Of a stretch of 64,000 nt of DNA, positions 7,938-15,909 are shown piece by piece. The stretch comes from Actinomycetota bacterium (lineage in GTDB: Bacteria; Actinomycetota; Actinomycetes; S36-B12; UBA10799), in contig JACJWU010000003.1 in NCBI GenBank assembly GCA_020636995.1, forward strand, positions 1 to 64,000, read 5' to 3'. Position numbers and translations under genes: made by a program. Each line of letters starts with the position of its first letter. Position 1 is the first letter of the stretch. The notes under the pieces are model-generated. The model ran no database searches and was not told where the DNA came from. It was given only the letters and a program-made list of their open reading frames with translations.

Positions 7938-8603
7938 ATGAACAAGAAGACGATCGGCATCATCGGCGCGGGCGCTGCAGCCGCGGCTCTGACCCTCGGC
8001 GCCGTGACGATGGCGACCGCCGCCGACGAGAACACGGCGAGCCCGAATCCCGCGGTCAGCGGGTCAGCAGTGCCCGGTGACGGCATGCACGGCATGGGCG
8101 GACCGGGCGCCGGCGAGACCCCGCTGACCGGCACTGAGGCCGAGAAGGTGACCGCCGCCGCGCAGGCGGAGATCCCCGACGGCACCGTGCTGCGGGTGGA
8201 GACCGACTCGGAAGGCGTGTACGAGGCACACGTCCAGAAGGCCGACGGCACCGAGGTCATCGTCCAGGTCGACGCTGACTTCAACGTCACCGGCGTGCAG
8301 GAGATGACGGGCCGCGGCCCCGGCGGCCACCACGGTGGACCCGGCATGGGCGAGACCCCGCTGACCGGCGCGGACGCGGAAAAGGCTACCGCCGCTGCGC
8401 AGGCCGAGTTCCCCGGCGGCACCGTGCTGCGGGTCGAGACCGACGCTGACGGCACCTACGAGGCGCACGTGCGCAAGGCCGACGGCACCGAGGTCGAGGT
8501 GAAGATGGACAAGGACTTCAAGGTCACGTCCGTCGAGGAGCACAGCTACGGCCACGGGCCCATGGACGATGACGACTCGGCCACCGCGACGCCGAGCGCC
8601 TGA
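7938..8603 (+). CDS. Secreted protein with two PepSY-like repeats
   Basis: 221 residues; GAAGGGAA precedes the ATG at 7938. An N-terminal signal peptide (KKTIGIIGAGAAAAALTLGAVTMATA) leads into two near-identical units of about 70-80 residues, each ETPLTGxxAEKxTAAAQAExPxGTVLRVETDxxGxYEAHVxKADGTEV followed by a V-x-V-D-x-D-F-x-V strand. The unit resembles PepSY-type domains, which occur in secreted inhibitors and metal-handling proteins. Between them is a Gly/His/Met-rich linker (GRGPGGHHGGPGMG, and MHGMGG earlier) that could bind metal; that is inference. The tail is acidic and Ser/Thr-rich. The 199-bp space to its left is divergent and shows no other feature. Confidence 0.75.
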   Translation: MNKKTIGIIGAGAAAAALTLGAVTMATAADENTASPNPAVSGSAVPGDGMHGMGGPGAGETPLTGTEAEKVTAAAQAEIPDGTVLRVETDSEGVYEAHVQKADGTEVIVQVDADFNVTGVQEMTGRGPGGHHGGPGMGETPLTGADAEKATAAAQAEFPGGTVLRVETDADGTYEAHVRKADGTEVEVKMDKDFKVTSVEEHSYGHGPMDDDDSATATPSA

Positions 8604-8618
8604 CCGACAGCGCCCGGG

Positions 8619-9869
8619 TCATGGAGCGGTGACACCCAGAGTGTCGCCGCTCCATCCCGGGAACACTGCACCGACAGCCGCATCGTCGGCTCCGCAGCGG
8701 TTGGCCAGGACGTCGGCGAACACCGCCCGGTAGTCGGTAGTCGCACGCAGATCGCCGTCGTCCAGGTTGCCGGGCGACAGTCCCGGCCATTGCCCGTGCA
8801 AGCCCGGGTTGACGTTGCCTCCGGCGACGAACATCACGTTGCCCCAGCCGTGATCCACACCTGCGGACTCGTTCTCCTGCGCGCGACGGCCGAACTCGCT
8901 GATGGTGATCAGCGTGACCTGCTCACGTGCCGGACCCAGATCCTCCAGGAAGGCTGCCAGAGAACCGGAGAGATCTGTCAGTTTGTCGGCCATCCATCCA
9001 CCCTCGACGCGACCGAGGTCGGCATGCATGTCCCAGTCGCCTTCGTCCAGTGTGATCACCCGCGCCCCCACATCGGCCTTGATCAGCTGCGCCACATCCT
9101 GCAGAGTCCGCCCGAGGTCGGAGTCCGGGTAGGGGACCACAGGGTCGTAGTCGGCCAACTCGGACGCCGTCTCGAGTGCCGCGAGCGTCACCTGCGCCGA
9201 GGTCTTCAGCGCCCCTCCGGCGCGGTCGTGCAGGAGGGTCAGGGCGCTGGACCAGCGCGCACGGTCGGCCTCTTGGGAGGCCCCGTCGAGCACGAAGTCG
9301 GCAAGCCGGTCCATACCCAGCTCATCGCGGGGCCCAGCGAAAGCCATCGGCATCGAGGTCGACCCCAGTTGCACCGCGCCGAACGGTCCGGACGGGTCGT
9401 GAAGGGACAGCATCCGGTCCAGCCAGCCGGTCCGGATCCCGGAGCCGGGCGCGGCGCGTTCCACCTCGTCCATCGCCGAGAAATGGGAACGGTTCGGGTT
9501 GGGCAAACCGGTCGCATTCACCGCAGCGACCCGGCCGAGATCCCACTGTTCCTTCAGCGCCGACATCGCCGGGTGCAGCCCGAACGTCGTATCCAGCGGG
9601 AGGGCGGCCGCCACCGGAACGGCGATGGTGGGGCGGAGGTCCGCGTAATACGGATCGCCGACGGGTGCCACCGCGGACAGTCCGTCGAACCCACCCCGCA
9701 GCGACAGCACGACCAGCGTGTCGCCTTTCCAGGGTCCCTCCGCCCATGCCACGCGTGCGGTTCCAGCGCCGATCGCGGTTGCACCGAGGACACCTAACGA
9801 GAGCAGGAGGCTGCGTCTACTGATGTCAGCGGACAGGCACTCCGGGCATGCGTTCATGTCGGTCCTCAT
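8619..9869 (-). CDS. Secreted DUF1501 protein (Tat signal)
   Basis: 416 residues if the ATG at 9869 is used; this start overlaps the upstream stop as ATGA, while ATG at 9857 is also possible. The N-terminus has a twin-arginine signal (SRRSLLLSLGVLGATAIG), suggesting export folded with cofactor or metal. The body is a DUF1501 domain, an alkaline-phosphatase-like fold group (LRGGFDGLSAVAP near the start, TISEFGRRAQENESAGVDHGWG near the C-terminus). DUF1501 genes almost always pair with DUF1800, as here. Their joint function is not established. Confidence 0.87.
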   Translation of the reverse strand: MRTDMNACPECLSADISRRSLLLSLGVLGATAIGAGTARVAWAEGPWKGDTLVVLSLRGGFDGLSAVAPVGDPYYADLRPTIAVPVAAALPLDTTFGLHPAMSALKEQWDLGRVAAVNATGLPNPNRSHFSAMDEVERAAPGSGIRTGWLDRMLSLHDPSGPFGAVQLGSTSMPMAFAGPRDELGMDRLADFVLDGASQEADRARWSSALTLLHDRAGGALKTSAQVTLAALETASELADYDPVVPYPDSDLGRTLQDVAQLIKADVGARVITLDEGDWDMHADLGRVEGGWMADKLTDLSGSLAAFLEDLGPAREQVTLITISEFGRRAQENESAGVDHGWGNVMFVAGGNVNPGLHGQWPGLSPGNLDDGDLRATTDYRAVFADVLANRCGADDAAVGAVFPGWSGDTLGVTAP

Positions 9870-11728
9870 CGGTAGTGGTGGTAGGGGGAGTCGAGCATCA
9901 GTGAGACGACCTCTGCCAGGCGCCACGTCACCAACGCCGAGTTGCTGCGCAGCGCGGCGTCGGCGGCCTTGCCGACGAAAGCCAGGACCGCCTGCCGGTG
10001 TTCGTCGGCCAGCGGGATCCCGAACAGGGCCGTCGCGATCGCGTCGACGGCTTCGCCGTGGGTGGCCGGCAGTGTGGCGGGCAGGACGCGGTCCCGCAAA
10101 GCCGGTCGGGTGAGTTCGGAGGGCCACCATCCCGATGTCAGGTTGCGGGTGTTGTTCCAGCGGTTCAAGGTCACCGCCGTGGACGACCAGGCCGCGGCGA
10201 CGTCCGCCCACCCCGTGGGGTACGGGGCACCGAACGGCGACTGGCCCAGGGATTCCGACATCCAGACCAGTGACGTGGCCGCATCGATCCCGGAGTCCTC
10301 GGGGCCAACCCCCAACACCCTGAGAGTCGCGATCATGCTCTCGAAGGGGCGCACCGTCTTGGCCCCGACTGATGCGCGGAATGCGCCGGAGTCGAAGAGC
10401 CGGCGCAGGACTGGGGCGATCGCGGTGTCCTGTGCCAGGTATACCCCTGCCAACTCCTGGATCAGCGCATCGGGCGGGGTGTCAGACACGAAACGGCGGG
10501 CCAGTTTCAGGGCGATCCGTTGTGCGGTGGCAGGGTGGTACGCCAGATAGCGTAGGTAGGCGCGCGCCACCGTCTCGCCGCCGGCGCGGGTCGGGTTCGG
10601 GTCGCTGAATTCGAGCACCCGCACCGGACCCACCCAGTGCCGCCACGGTTTGAACTCGTACTCCCCCGACTCACGATCGACGCTGAGGCCGGTGAGGATC
10701 CGGGCCGAGTCGAGCACGTCGTCCTCGTCGTAGCCCGCGTCGATGCCCACCGTGTGTAGTTCCAGAAGTTCGCGGCCCTGGTTCTCGTTGGGGTGTTCGG
10801 CGTCGGAGTCCCGGTTGTTCAAGTAGGTGAGCATCGACGGGTGCATGCTGGCCGCCACGAGCAAGTCCTCGAACCGGCCGAGGCTGTTCCGACGGATCGT
10901 GTACTGGTAGTGGGCACGGGATTCATCGATGTCGTCGCTGGGCACGGAGACGTTGAAGTGGTTCCCCCAGAACTCCTCCATGACGGTCAGCAACTGCCGG
11001 CGACTCCAGGCCGCGCGCATGATGTGGCCGGTGTGCACGCTCGTGAGTTGCCGCCAGCCCTCGCGCTGGCCGGACCGGATCGCCTCGTTGACCTCCCAGA
11101 TCGGCTCAGCCTGGTCGGGCAAGCGGGCGAGGATCGCCTCGCACCAGGTGTCATCGATGCCCGCCGGATCGAGCTGCTGGTCGATCCACCCGTCGGGACC
11201 TCCGGCCTGCTCGACGTCGGCCAGCGCCTCCCGACTGGGTCCGTAGCCCAGCCTGCGCAGGACATGTCGGGCCAGGTCCGCCGGGATGTAGGGGTTGTCC
11301 GACATGACCGGTGGCTTGGGCGCGGGCGGTTGGTCGGTAGGCGGATCCGGCTGTGGCTGTGGTTGCGGCTGCGGTTGTGGTTGTGGTTGTTTGGCCTTCG
11401 CGCTTCTTCCCAGCAGCTTGAGGTGCAGCGCCCGGGAGTACACAAGCGCTTTGCGTCGCGGCGACCACACGTAGGGGATCCGTACCCACTTCTTCCCGCG
11501 CTTCTCGAGGACCCACTTCTTCGTGAACCGGGCGACGACCTTCTTGCGGCGGAACGACTTCACCCGGGTGATGCCGGTGGCCGGGTTGTAGGCGTACTTC
11601 AGCGGGATCTGTTTCTCGACCGTCCGGGTGGTGGCGGCCTCAACGGTTCCAGGCCTCATCCCCACAAGGCCGATCACACTCGCGGCGGCCGCCAGCACAT
11701 CGCGGCGCACCACCGTCTGTATGCCCAC
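9866..11728 (-). CDS. Secreted DUF1800 protein with Gln-Pro linker
   Basis: 620 residues. A Tat-like N-terminus (RRDVLAAAASVIGLVG) is followed by a basic region of about 90 residues, a linker of seven QP repeats then a Pro/Asp stretch, and the DUF1800 domain from about residue 145 (ARHVLRRLGYGPSREALADVE) to the end. Diagnostic blocks include WGNHFNVSVP, LLELHTVGIDAGYDEDDV and GWADVAAAW. The linker is encoded by a hexanucleotide-like run around 11345-11395 that may vary in copy number. It overlaps the downstream DUF1501 gene by 4 bp, so both proteins are probably made together and act outside the membrane. Confidence 0.87.
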   Translation of the reverse strand: MGIQTVVRRDVLAAAASVIGLVGMRPGTVEAATTRTVEKQIPLKYAYNPATGITRVKSFRRKKVVARFTKKWVLEKRGKKWVRIPYVWSPRRKALVYSRALHLKLLGRSAKAKQPQPQPQPQPQPQPDPPTDQPPAPKPPVMSDNPYIPADLARHVLRRLGYGPSREALADVEQAGGPDGWIDQQLDPAGIDDTWCEAILARLPDQAEPIWEVNEAIRSGQREGWRQLTSVHTGHIMRAAWSRRQLLTVMEEFWGNHFNVSVPSDDIDESRAHYQYTIRRNSLGRFEDLLVAASMHPSMLTYLNNRDSDAEHPNENQGRELLELHTVGIDAGYDEDDVLDSARILTGLSVDRESGEYEFKPWRHWVGPVRVLEFSDPNPTRAGGETVARAYLRYLAYHPATAQRIALKLARRFVSDTPPDALIQELAGVYLAQDTAIAPVLRRLFDSGAFRASVGAKTVRPFESMIATLRVLGVGPEDSGIDAATSLVWMSESLGQSPFGAPYPTGWADVAAAWSSTAVTLNRWNNTRNLTSGWWPSELTRPALRDRVLPATLPATHGEAVDAIATALFGIPLADEHRQAVLAFVGKAADAALRSNSALVTWRLAEVVSLMLDSPYHHYR

Positions 11729-11856
11729 CGACCGATTGCACTAGTCGGCGCATCGCAAGTCAAGCGCGAGGGCGTCCGCTTCGCCTGATGAGCGCAGCCT
11801 TTGCGCCCGTTGAGCCCAACGCGGCCTTGGCGATCGGGCCGCCCGCGGGCCTGACC

Positions 11857-11990
11857 GATGGGGTTCAGGTAGAGCGATGGGGTTCAGCGCCCGCTGAACC
11901 CCATCTACCTGCACGAACCCCATCTACCTGCACGAACCCCACCCAACGCGGGGAGGCGCTGCACGAACCCCACCCAACGCGGGGAGGCAC
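11857..11990. repeat. Family F inverted array (core GATGGGGTTC), 19-bp pitch
   Basis: Direct units GATGGGGTTCAGGTAGAGC and GATGGGGTTCAGCGC start at 11857 and 11876 (19 bp). The second forms a perfect 14-bp-arm, 2-nt-loop hairpin with 11892-11905. Inverted units GAACCCCA begin at 11896, 11915 and 11934 (19 bp each), and again at 11965 after 31 bp; the last two carry CCCAACGCGGGGAGG. The array ends exactly at the stop codon of the M15 peptidase gene (11990). The rest of the 261-bp space (11729-11856) shows nothing else. Confidence 0.8.
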
Positions 11991-12721
11991 TAGCCCTTCC
12001 ACGCCACCGAGGGGTAACCGGTATCGAAGTGCTGGTAATCCGGCGTAGCGATGTCCTGCCAGATCCAGCCGCGCTTCGTGAAGGCCCGCCACACCGGGCC
12101 ACCCTCGAGGATCTTGCCCTTGCCGGGGGTGCGCGCGGCATTCTTGGCCGTCGGCATGAAGCAGTCGCACCGGGGGTCCAACCATGGGTTCTCGCGCGGG
12201 TTGATGTCGATCGCGCGGCCGTTCGCGTGCGGTGAGAACGTCGCGGGGGAGTTCGCCTGCCCGGCCTGCCGGCAGTTGTACGCCGAGGTGTTGTCGGCGG
12301 CCATGCTGGCGTTGTCGTCACCTCCGAACTCCTCGATGGGTTTCATCGACCGGATCGGGAACCCGGCGTCGAAGATGTCCGTGAAGATCCTCGTCACGTC
12401 CTGGGCGACATCACGGTTGATCACCAGCACTCCCCGCTGGACGTCCCCATCCCAGTCGTGGAAGTTGACCTCCACACGCCGCAGATCCGCACGGGTCGCG
12501 GGACAGCCGGACCGCACGACGCCGACCTCCTGCATCGCGCGCCACTGGGCATCGGGGATCCTGCGAACGACGGGGTCAGCCGCTGTCGCCGTCGCCGTCC
12601 CAGTGGGTGTCGCCGGTGTCGATGCTGATGCTGTGATCGCCGTGGCAGACGGCACGGGTGCATCCGGCGTCGATCCGCAGGCCGCCGCAAGCAGCACGGG
12701 GACGATCAGCGCCGGACGCAC
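11990..12721 (-). CDS. Lipoprotein D-alanyl-D-alanine carboxypeptidase-like (M15)
   Basis: 243 residues from the GTG at 12721. The N-terminus RPALIVPVLLAAACGS has a lipobox (LAAAC), so the protein is lipid-anchored outside the membrane, after which a Ser/Thr/Ala/Pro-rich spacer of about 45 residues follows. The C-terminal half has the M15/VanY zinc motif SPHANGRAIDINPRENP (HxxGxAxD) and a final YQHFD carrying the third zinc ligand. Such enzymes trim peptidoglycan peptides. It is the last gene of the leftward heme operon, 13 bp after htaA, which is an unusual place for a cell-wall peptidase. Confidence 0.82.
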   Translation of the reverse strand: MRPALIVPVLLAAACGSTPDAPVPSATAITASASTPATPTGTATATAADPVVRRIPDAQWRAMQEVGVVRSGCPATRADLRRVEVNFHDWDGDVQRGVLVINRDVAQDVTRIFTDIFDAGFPIRSMKPIEEFGGDDNASMAADNTSAYNCRQAGQANSPATFSPHANGRAIDINPRENPWLDPRCDCFMPTAKNAARTPGKGKILEGGPVWRAFTKRGWIWQDIATPDYQHFDTGYPSVAWKG

Positions 12722-12734
12722 CCCTCCATCATGC

Positions 12735-14060
12735 CTAGCGACGGACCCGCAGGACGACCCTGTCGCTGGAGCGCTCGATCGCGTCATTGCCGCGGTAGAC
12801 GACCTTGAAGGTGTGCTTCCCGACCTTCTGCTTGGGGAGCCGGATCTTCACCTTGCCCTTGTCGGCGGCCTTGATCCGCTTGCTGGCGACGACCTTGCCC
12901 TTGCGCTTGACCTGGACCTTGCCCTTGATGGTGGCCTGGCTGCGCACCTTCACCTTCAACACCGCCCGCTTGCCCTTGCGGATCGTGGAGTCCGCCAGCG
13001 ATGCAGTGGTCTTCGACGTGCTCTTCGCCGCCGCCGCGAAGGAGATCGGCGTGAACGTGTCCCAATCCGAGATGGCGTGCGAGTGCGCCGCCCAGGTGCT
13101 GATGCCGAGGGTCTCCTTGCTGCCGTCCCACGTCCGGCCGGTGCCGTCGGTGTAGCGGCCCTTCACCGTCACCTCGGTGGTGAAGTTCCCCTGCGCGTCC
13201 GGCGCGGTCGGAAGGTACACCGCGCCGCCGAAGACGTCCGGGTTGTCATAGCCCGCAACCGCCGGGTCCGGCCCGAAGATGACGTACAGCCCCTGCACCG
13301 CCGGGGTCTTCTTCCCCGGGTCGAAGCCCGTGCCGCGAACGGTCACTGTGGCGGTGGAGTTGGCGGTGAGGCCGTCAGCCCCCTCGATGGTCACCTGTGG
13401 GCCCTGGGCTGCCGGGACCGCAGTGAGCGAGACCGCGACCGGTGCCGGGTTCTTGGTGAGGTTCGAGCCGGTGGTGCCGGTCGCCCAGAACCAGCCCCTC
13501 AGGCTGGCAGGCAGCGCATCGATCAACGGCTGGGCGAACTGCTTGCCGTCGACCGGTGCGGGAGTCCCGGGCGTGCCGACGCCCTCCCAGGGCGGGGTCA
13601 CCGTCCAGGAGGTGGCATCCGGCACCGACGGCAGATCCACCAGGCGCACGTCAGGAACGGTGCTCTCCGGAGATGCCGCCGAGGTCTTGTAGACCAGATC
13701 GGCGGCCAGGGAACCGTTGCCGGCTGCGTCCACGCTCACTTCGGGATCCCGGAAGGTGATGGAGTAGCCACCCATCGCCGTGTTGCCGATCGTCACGCTG
13801 CCGGTGAAAGCCAGGCTCGTCGCACCGGTCGCCGGGTCGTAGTCGCCGGACCCGCCGGTGAACTGCCACCCGTCGGCGGTCTTGCTCACCGGACCGCTGG
13901 AGTTCTGCGCGGTGGTCAGGCTCGCGCACGAGGTGAACGCGCACTCGCTGATCTTCCAGGTCAGTGTGGCGTCCTTGGCGGCGTCGGCCGAGGCGGGTGC
14001 CGCGGCGAACGTCGCGACGACGGCGGCGAGGCCGGCGGCGGCGGTGATGGTGCGTTTCAT
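12735..14060 (-). CDS. htaA: HtaA-domain secreted heme-binding protein
   Basis: 441 residues with signal peptide (KRTITAAAGLAAVVATFAAAPASA). Residues about 30-220 form an HtaA domain (TLTWKISECAFTSC, then GATSLAFTGSVTI, YSITFRDPEVSVD), the heme-binding unit of Corynebacterium. The histidine usually found just after the GxVxF/I strand is not seen; GNTAMGGY stands there, so the heme ligand may be a tyrosine (inference). Residues about 225-340 look like an extra neocarzinostatin-type Ig domain (GLTANSTATVTVRGTGFDPG). The last 90 residues are a very Lys/Arg-rich Ig-like repeat, and no membrane anchor is visible. It is coupled to the DUF2470 gene by an ATGA overlap. Confidence 0.85.
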   Translation of the reverse strand: MKRTITAAAGLAAVVATFAAAPASADAAKDATLTWKISECAFTSCASLTTAQNSSGPVSKTADGWQFTGGSGDYDPATGATSLAFTGSVTIGNTAMGGYSITFRDPEVSVDAAGNGSLAADLVYKTSAASPESTVPDVRLVDLPSVPDATSWTVTPPWEGVGTPGTPAPVDGKQFAQPLIDALPASLRGWFWATGTTGSNLTKNPAPVAVSLTAVPAAQGPQVTIEGADGLTANSTATVTVRGTGFDPGKKTPAVQGLYVIFGPDPAVAGYDNPDVFGGAVYLPTAPDAQGNFTTEVTVKGRYTDGTGRTWDGSKETLGISTWAAHSHAISDWDTFTPISFAAAAKSTSKTTASLADSTIRKGKRAVLKVKVRSQATIKGKVQVKRKGKVVASKRIKAADKGKVKIRLPKQKVGKHTFKVVYRGNDAIERSSDRVVLRVRR

Positions 14061-14311
14061 TTGTCTCCTTGGAGGGCTCGGGTGTGCATGTGGACGACGT
14101 AGGTGCGGATGTCGGCGCGGGACGTCAACGGCCCCGGCCAGGGCAAGGCGATGCGGTCGTCGCCGGCCCGCACGTACAGGGCCGATTCGTCGAGGTCGAC
14201 GACCTGCGCGGACACACCCGGCCGGCCGATCATCACGGCGACGTCCTCGGTGTGGTCATCGTTCATGTGGCGGCAGACGGCGTCCACCACGTCCTGGGTG
14301 AGCCAGCTCAC
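14057..14311 (-). CDS. DUF2470 protein
   Basis: 84 residues from a GTG that overlaps the upstream stop (GTGA), ending with an ATGA overlap into htaA. It is a stand-alone DUF2470 domain: VVDAVCRHMNDDHTEDVAVMI followed by a beta strand pair and WPGPLTSRADIRTYVVHM. DUF2470 is the C-terminal domain of HugZ-like heme utilization oxygenases and is found near iron and heme genes. There is no signal peptide, so it acts in the cytoplasm, while its operon partners are exported. A role in handling imported heme fits the location. Confidence 0.85.
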   Translation of the reverse strand: MSWLTQDVVDAVCRHMNDDHTEDVAVMIGRPGVSAQVVDLDESALYVRAGDDRIALPWPGPLTSRADIRTYVVHMHTRALQGDK

Positions 14312-14754
14312 CGGAACTTCACCGGGATCACGGTGTCGTAGGAACGATCGCCGCCGTTGCGGTGGTCGCGACGCACGACGATCGCGCATTTCGTGGTCTT
14401 GCAGTTGACGGACCCGAAGGACGACCGCACCGGCAGCCGGAAGCTCTTACCGGGCTTGGCGAGGTTCGAGGTGCTCGGTCGCGGGCCATACGGGTACTTG
14501 CCGACGACCCAGACCCCGGCGTACTGACCGCCGGTGTTCAGGCATTCGGTCACCGATGGCCGGGCCCCCTTGCGAGGCTTCTTGCACAAGCGCACGTACA
14601 CCCCGGCCTTCTTCGGCAGGCCGCTGACCTTCACCGACACCGATCCGGACGACGGCAGCCCCTTGCGCGGGGACACAGTCACCGACTCGGCGTGGGCGGG
14701 GGCGGCAATGGCGATCAGCAGGGCGGGTGCGGCTGCGAGGGCCAAATACTTCAC
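14308..14754 (-). CDS. Secreted neocarzinostatin-fold protein
   Basis: 148 residues with a signal peptide ending AHA-E. The mature part follows the neocarzinostatin/macromomycin pattern: VTVSPRKGLPSSGSVSVKVSGLP, a YVRLC...C loop, a (V)NCKTTKC pair with four residues between the cysteines, and a final strand IPVKF. The two disulfide positions match the family (a long first loop, C-x4-C second). In Streptomyces these folds carry enediyne chromophores, but no enediyne genes are here. Placement between a DtxR-type box and htaA suggests a heme- or iron-related binding role, perhaps as a secreted carrier; that is inference. Confidence 0.75.
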   Translation of the reverse strand: MKYLALAAAPALLIAIAAPAHAESVTVSPRKGLPSSGSVSVKVSGLPKKAGVYVRLCKKPRKGARPSVTECLNTGGQYAGVWVVGKYPYGPRPSTSNLAKPGKSFRLPVRSSFGSVNCKTTKCAIVVRRDHRNGGDRSYDTVIPVKFR

Positions 14755-14758
14755 TGGT

Positions 14759-15244
14759 TCACTCCTTGAATTCGATGGGGACGAAGACGTCTTGGGTGCG
14801 GTCGGTCGAACGGGTGTGGTCGGCCCGGGTGGCGATGCCGCAGGTCTGCTCGCGGCAGTCGATGTCGCCGATGCGGGGGCTCACGACGATGCCGACGGTG
14901 AAGGATCCGTCGGGTCCATACGGCTTCGCGAGGCCCTCGCCGTAGGGCGGCGGGTTCGACGAGATCCACGATGAAAGCCCGGCCTCACCGCTGGTGTCGA
15001 CACCCCCACCACACGGGGTGGGGGGCTCGCCCGGTGCAGGTTCCAGGCAGTAGGCCACGTAGATGCCCTTTGCCTCGTCGAAGCCGGTGCCGGAGACCGT
15101 CAGCGTGGACCTACCAGCGACGACCGTGCCGGGCGACACCGTGACGGCGGGGCCTGCTGGGCCGGCGACAGGCGTGGGTTGTTGCGGTGCGCATCCGGCA
15201 GCAACCAGCACGACCAGGATCCCGGCTGCTCTCAGAGTGGACAT
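14759..15244 (-). CDS. Lipoprotein with neocarzinostatin-like fold
   Basis: 161 residues and a clear lipobox (LVVLVAAGC). The mature domain is a paralogue of the next gene's product: VTVSPGTVVAGRSTLTVSGTGF, YVAYC...PC, PYGPDGSFTVGIVVSPRIGDIDC, C-REQT-C and IEFKE at the end. Cysteine spacing again fits the neocarzinostatin family. It is the first gene of the leftward heme operon, only 5 bp from the DtxR-type box, and is followed after 4 bp by the secreted paralogue. A lipid-anchored and a soluble version of one fold suggests a surface receptor plus a released binder, as a hypothesis. Confidence 0.75.
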   Translation of the reverse strand: MSTLRAAGILVVLVAAGCAPQQPTPVAGPAGPAVTVSPGTVVAGRSTLTVSGTGFDEAKGIYVAYCLEPAPGEPPTPCGGGVDTSGEAGLSSWISSNPPPYGEGLAKPYGPDGSFTVGIVVSPRIGDIDCREQTCGIATRADHTRSTDRTQDVFVPIEFKE

Positions 15245-15249
15245 GGAAG

Positions 15250-15268
15250 TTAGGGTAGCCTTACCTAA
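15250..15268. promoter_or_regulatory. DtxR/IdeR iron box between divergent heme operons
   Basis: TTAGGGTAGCCTTACCTAA matches the DtxR/IdeR consensus TTAGGTTAGGCTAACCTAA at 16 of 19 positions. It lies in the 47-bp space between the leftward neocarzinostatin/DUF2470/htaA operon and the rightward heme oxygenase/HmuTUV operon. One iron-loaded DtxR-type repressor dimer pair could therefore silence both operons when iron is sufficient. Confidence 0.88.
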
Positions 15269-15291
15269 ATACCACTGACCAGGGGGTCCCC

Positions 15292-15909
15292 TTGTTGACC
15301 ACGGACACGTTCGCCAGCCGGTTGCGTGCAGCCACGATCGCGCACCACAGCGCTGCTGAGACCTCGGGCTTCATGTCCGGCCTGCTGGACGGCACACTCG
15401 CCAGCACCGACTACGCCCACCTGGTGTCGCAACTACAACTGGTCTACGCGGCTTTGGACCACGTGAGCTCGCAGCACCGTGACGACCCCACGTACGGACC
15501 GTTCTTCGACCCGCGACTGGACCGGACGCGGGCGCTGGCCGCCGACACGGCCACGCTCGGCGCAGCCCCCGTGGCCACTGCGACGCGCACCTACGCCGAC
15601 CGCATCGACGCCGTCGCGGCGGACCCGCTGCTGGTCCTGGCACACCACTACACCCGCTACATGGGGGACCTGTCCGGCGGCCAGGCGATCTCCGCCGTAC
15701 TGGCCAGGACCATGGGGCTATCCGCGCACGAGGGTCTGGCGTTCTACCAGTTCGACCTCGGCCCCTTACCCCGGTACAAGAATGCGTACCGCGAGCGCCT
15801 CGACGACCTGCACCTCACCGACGATGACGAGCGCCGGTTCATCGGCGAGGTCCTGACCGCCTACACCCTGAACTCCGCGGTGTTCACCGAACTGGATCAG
15901 CGGTCGTGA
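15292..15909 (+). CDS. hmuO: Heme oxygenase (biliverdin-producing)
   Basis: 205 residues. Start is one of two adjacent TTG codons (15292 or 15295) after AGGGGG at 15281-15286. The proximal heme-ligand histidine lies in ATIAHHSAAE near residue 18-20, and the distal helix motif YMGDLSGGQ is intact, as in Corynebacterium HmuO. The enzyme opens imported heme to biliverdin, CO and free iron in the cytoplasm. It is the first gene of the iron-box operon, and its stop overlaps the hmuT GTG start. Confidence 0.93.
   Translation: MLTTDTFASRLRAATIAHHSAAETSGFMSGLLDGTLASTDYAHLVSQLQLVYAALDHVSSQHRDDPTYGPFFDPRLDRTRALAADTATLGAAPVATATRTYADRIDAVAADPLLVLAHHYTRYMGDLSGGQAISAVLARTMGLSAHEGLAFYQFDLGPLPRYKNAYRERLDDLHLTDDDERRFIGEVLTAYTLNSAVFTELDQRS

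Noticed and set aside
11345..11395. A transposon end or insertion at the hexamer run
   Set aside because: It is in frame inside the DUF1800 gene and encodes a Gln-Pro linker, with no target duplication or transposase.
12051..14102. A 683-codon open frame on the opposite strand of htaA and the M15 peptidase
   Set aside because: It is an antisense shadow of high GC content; the leftward frames have signal peptides, family motifs and coupled starts.
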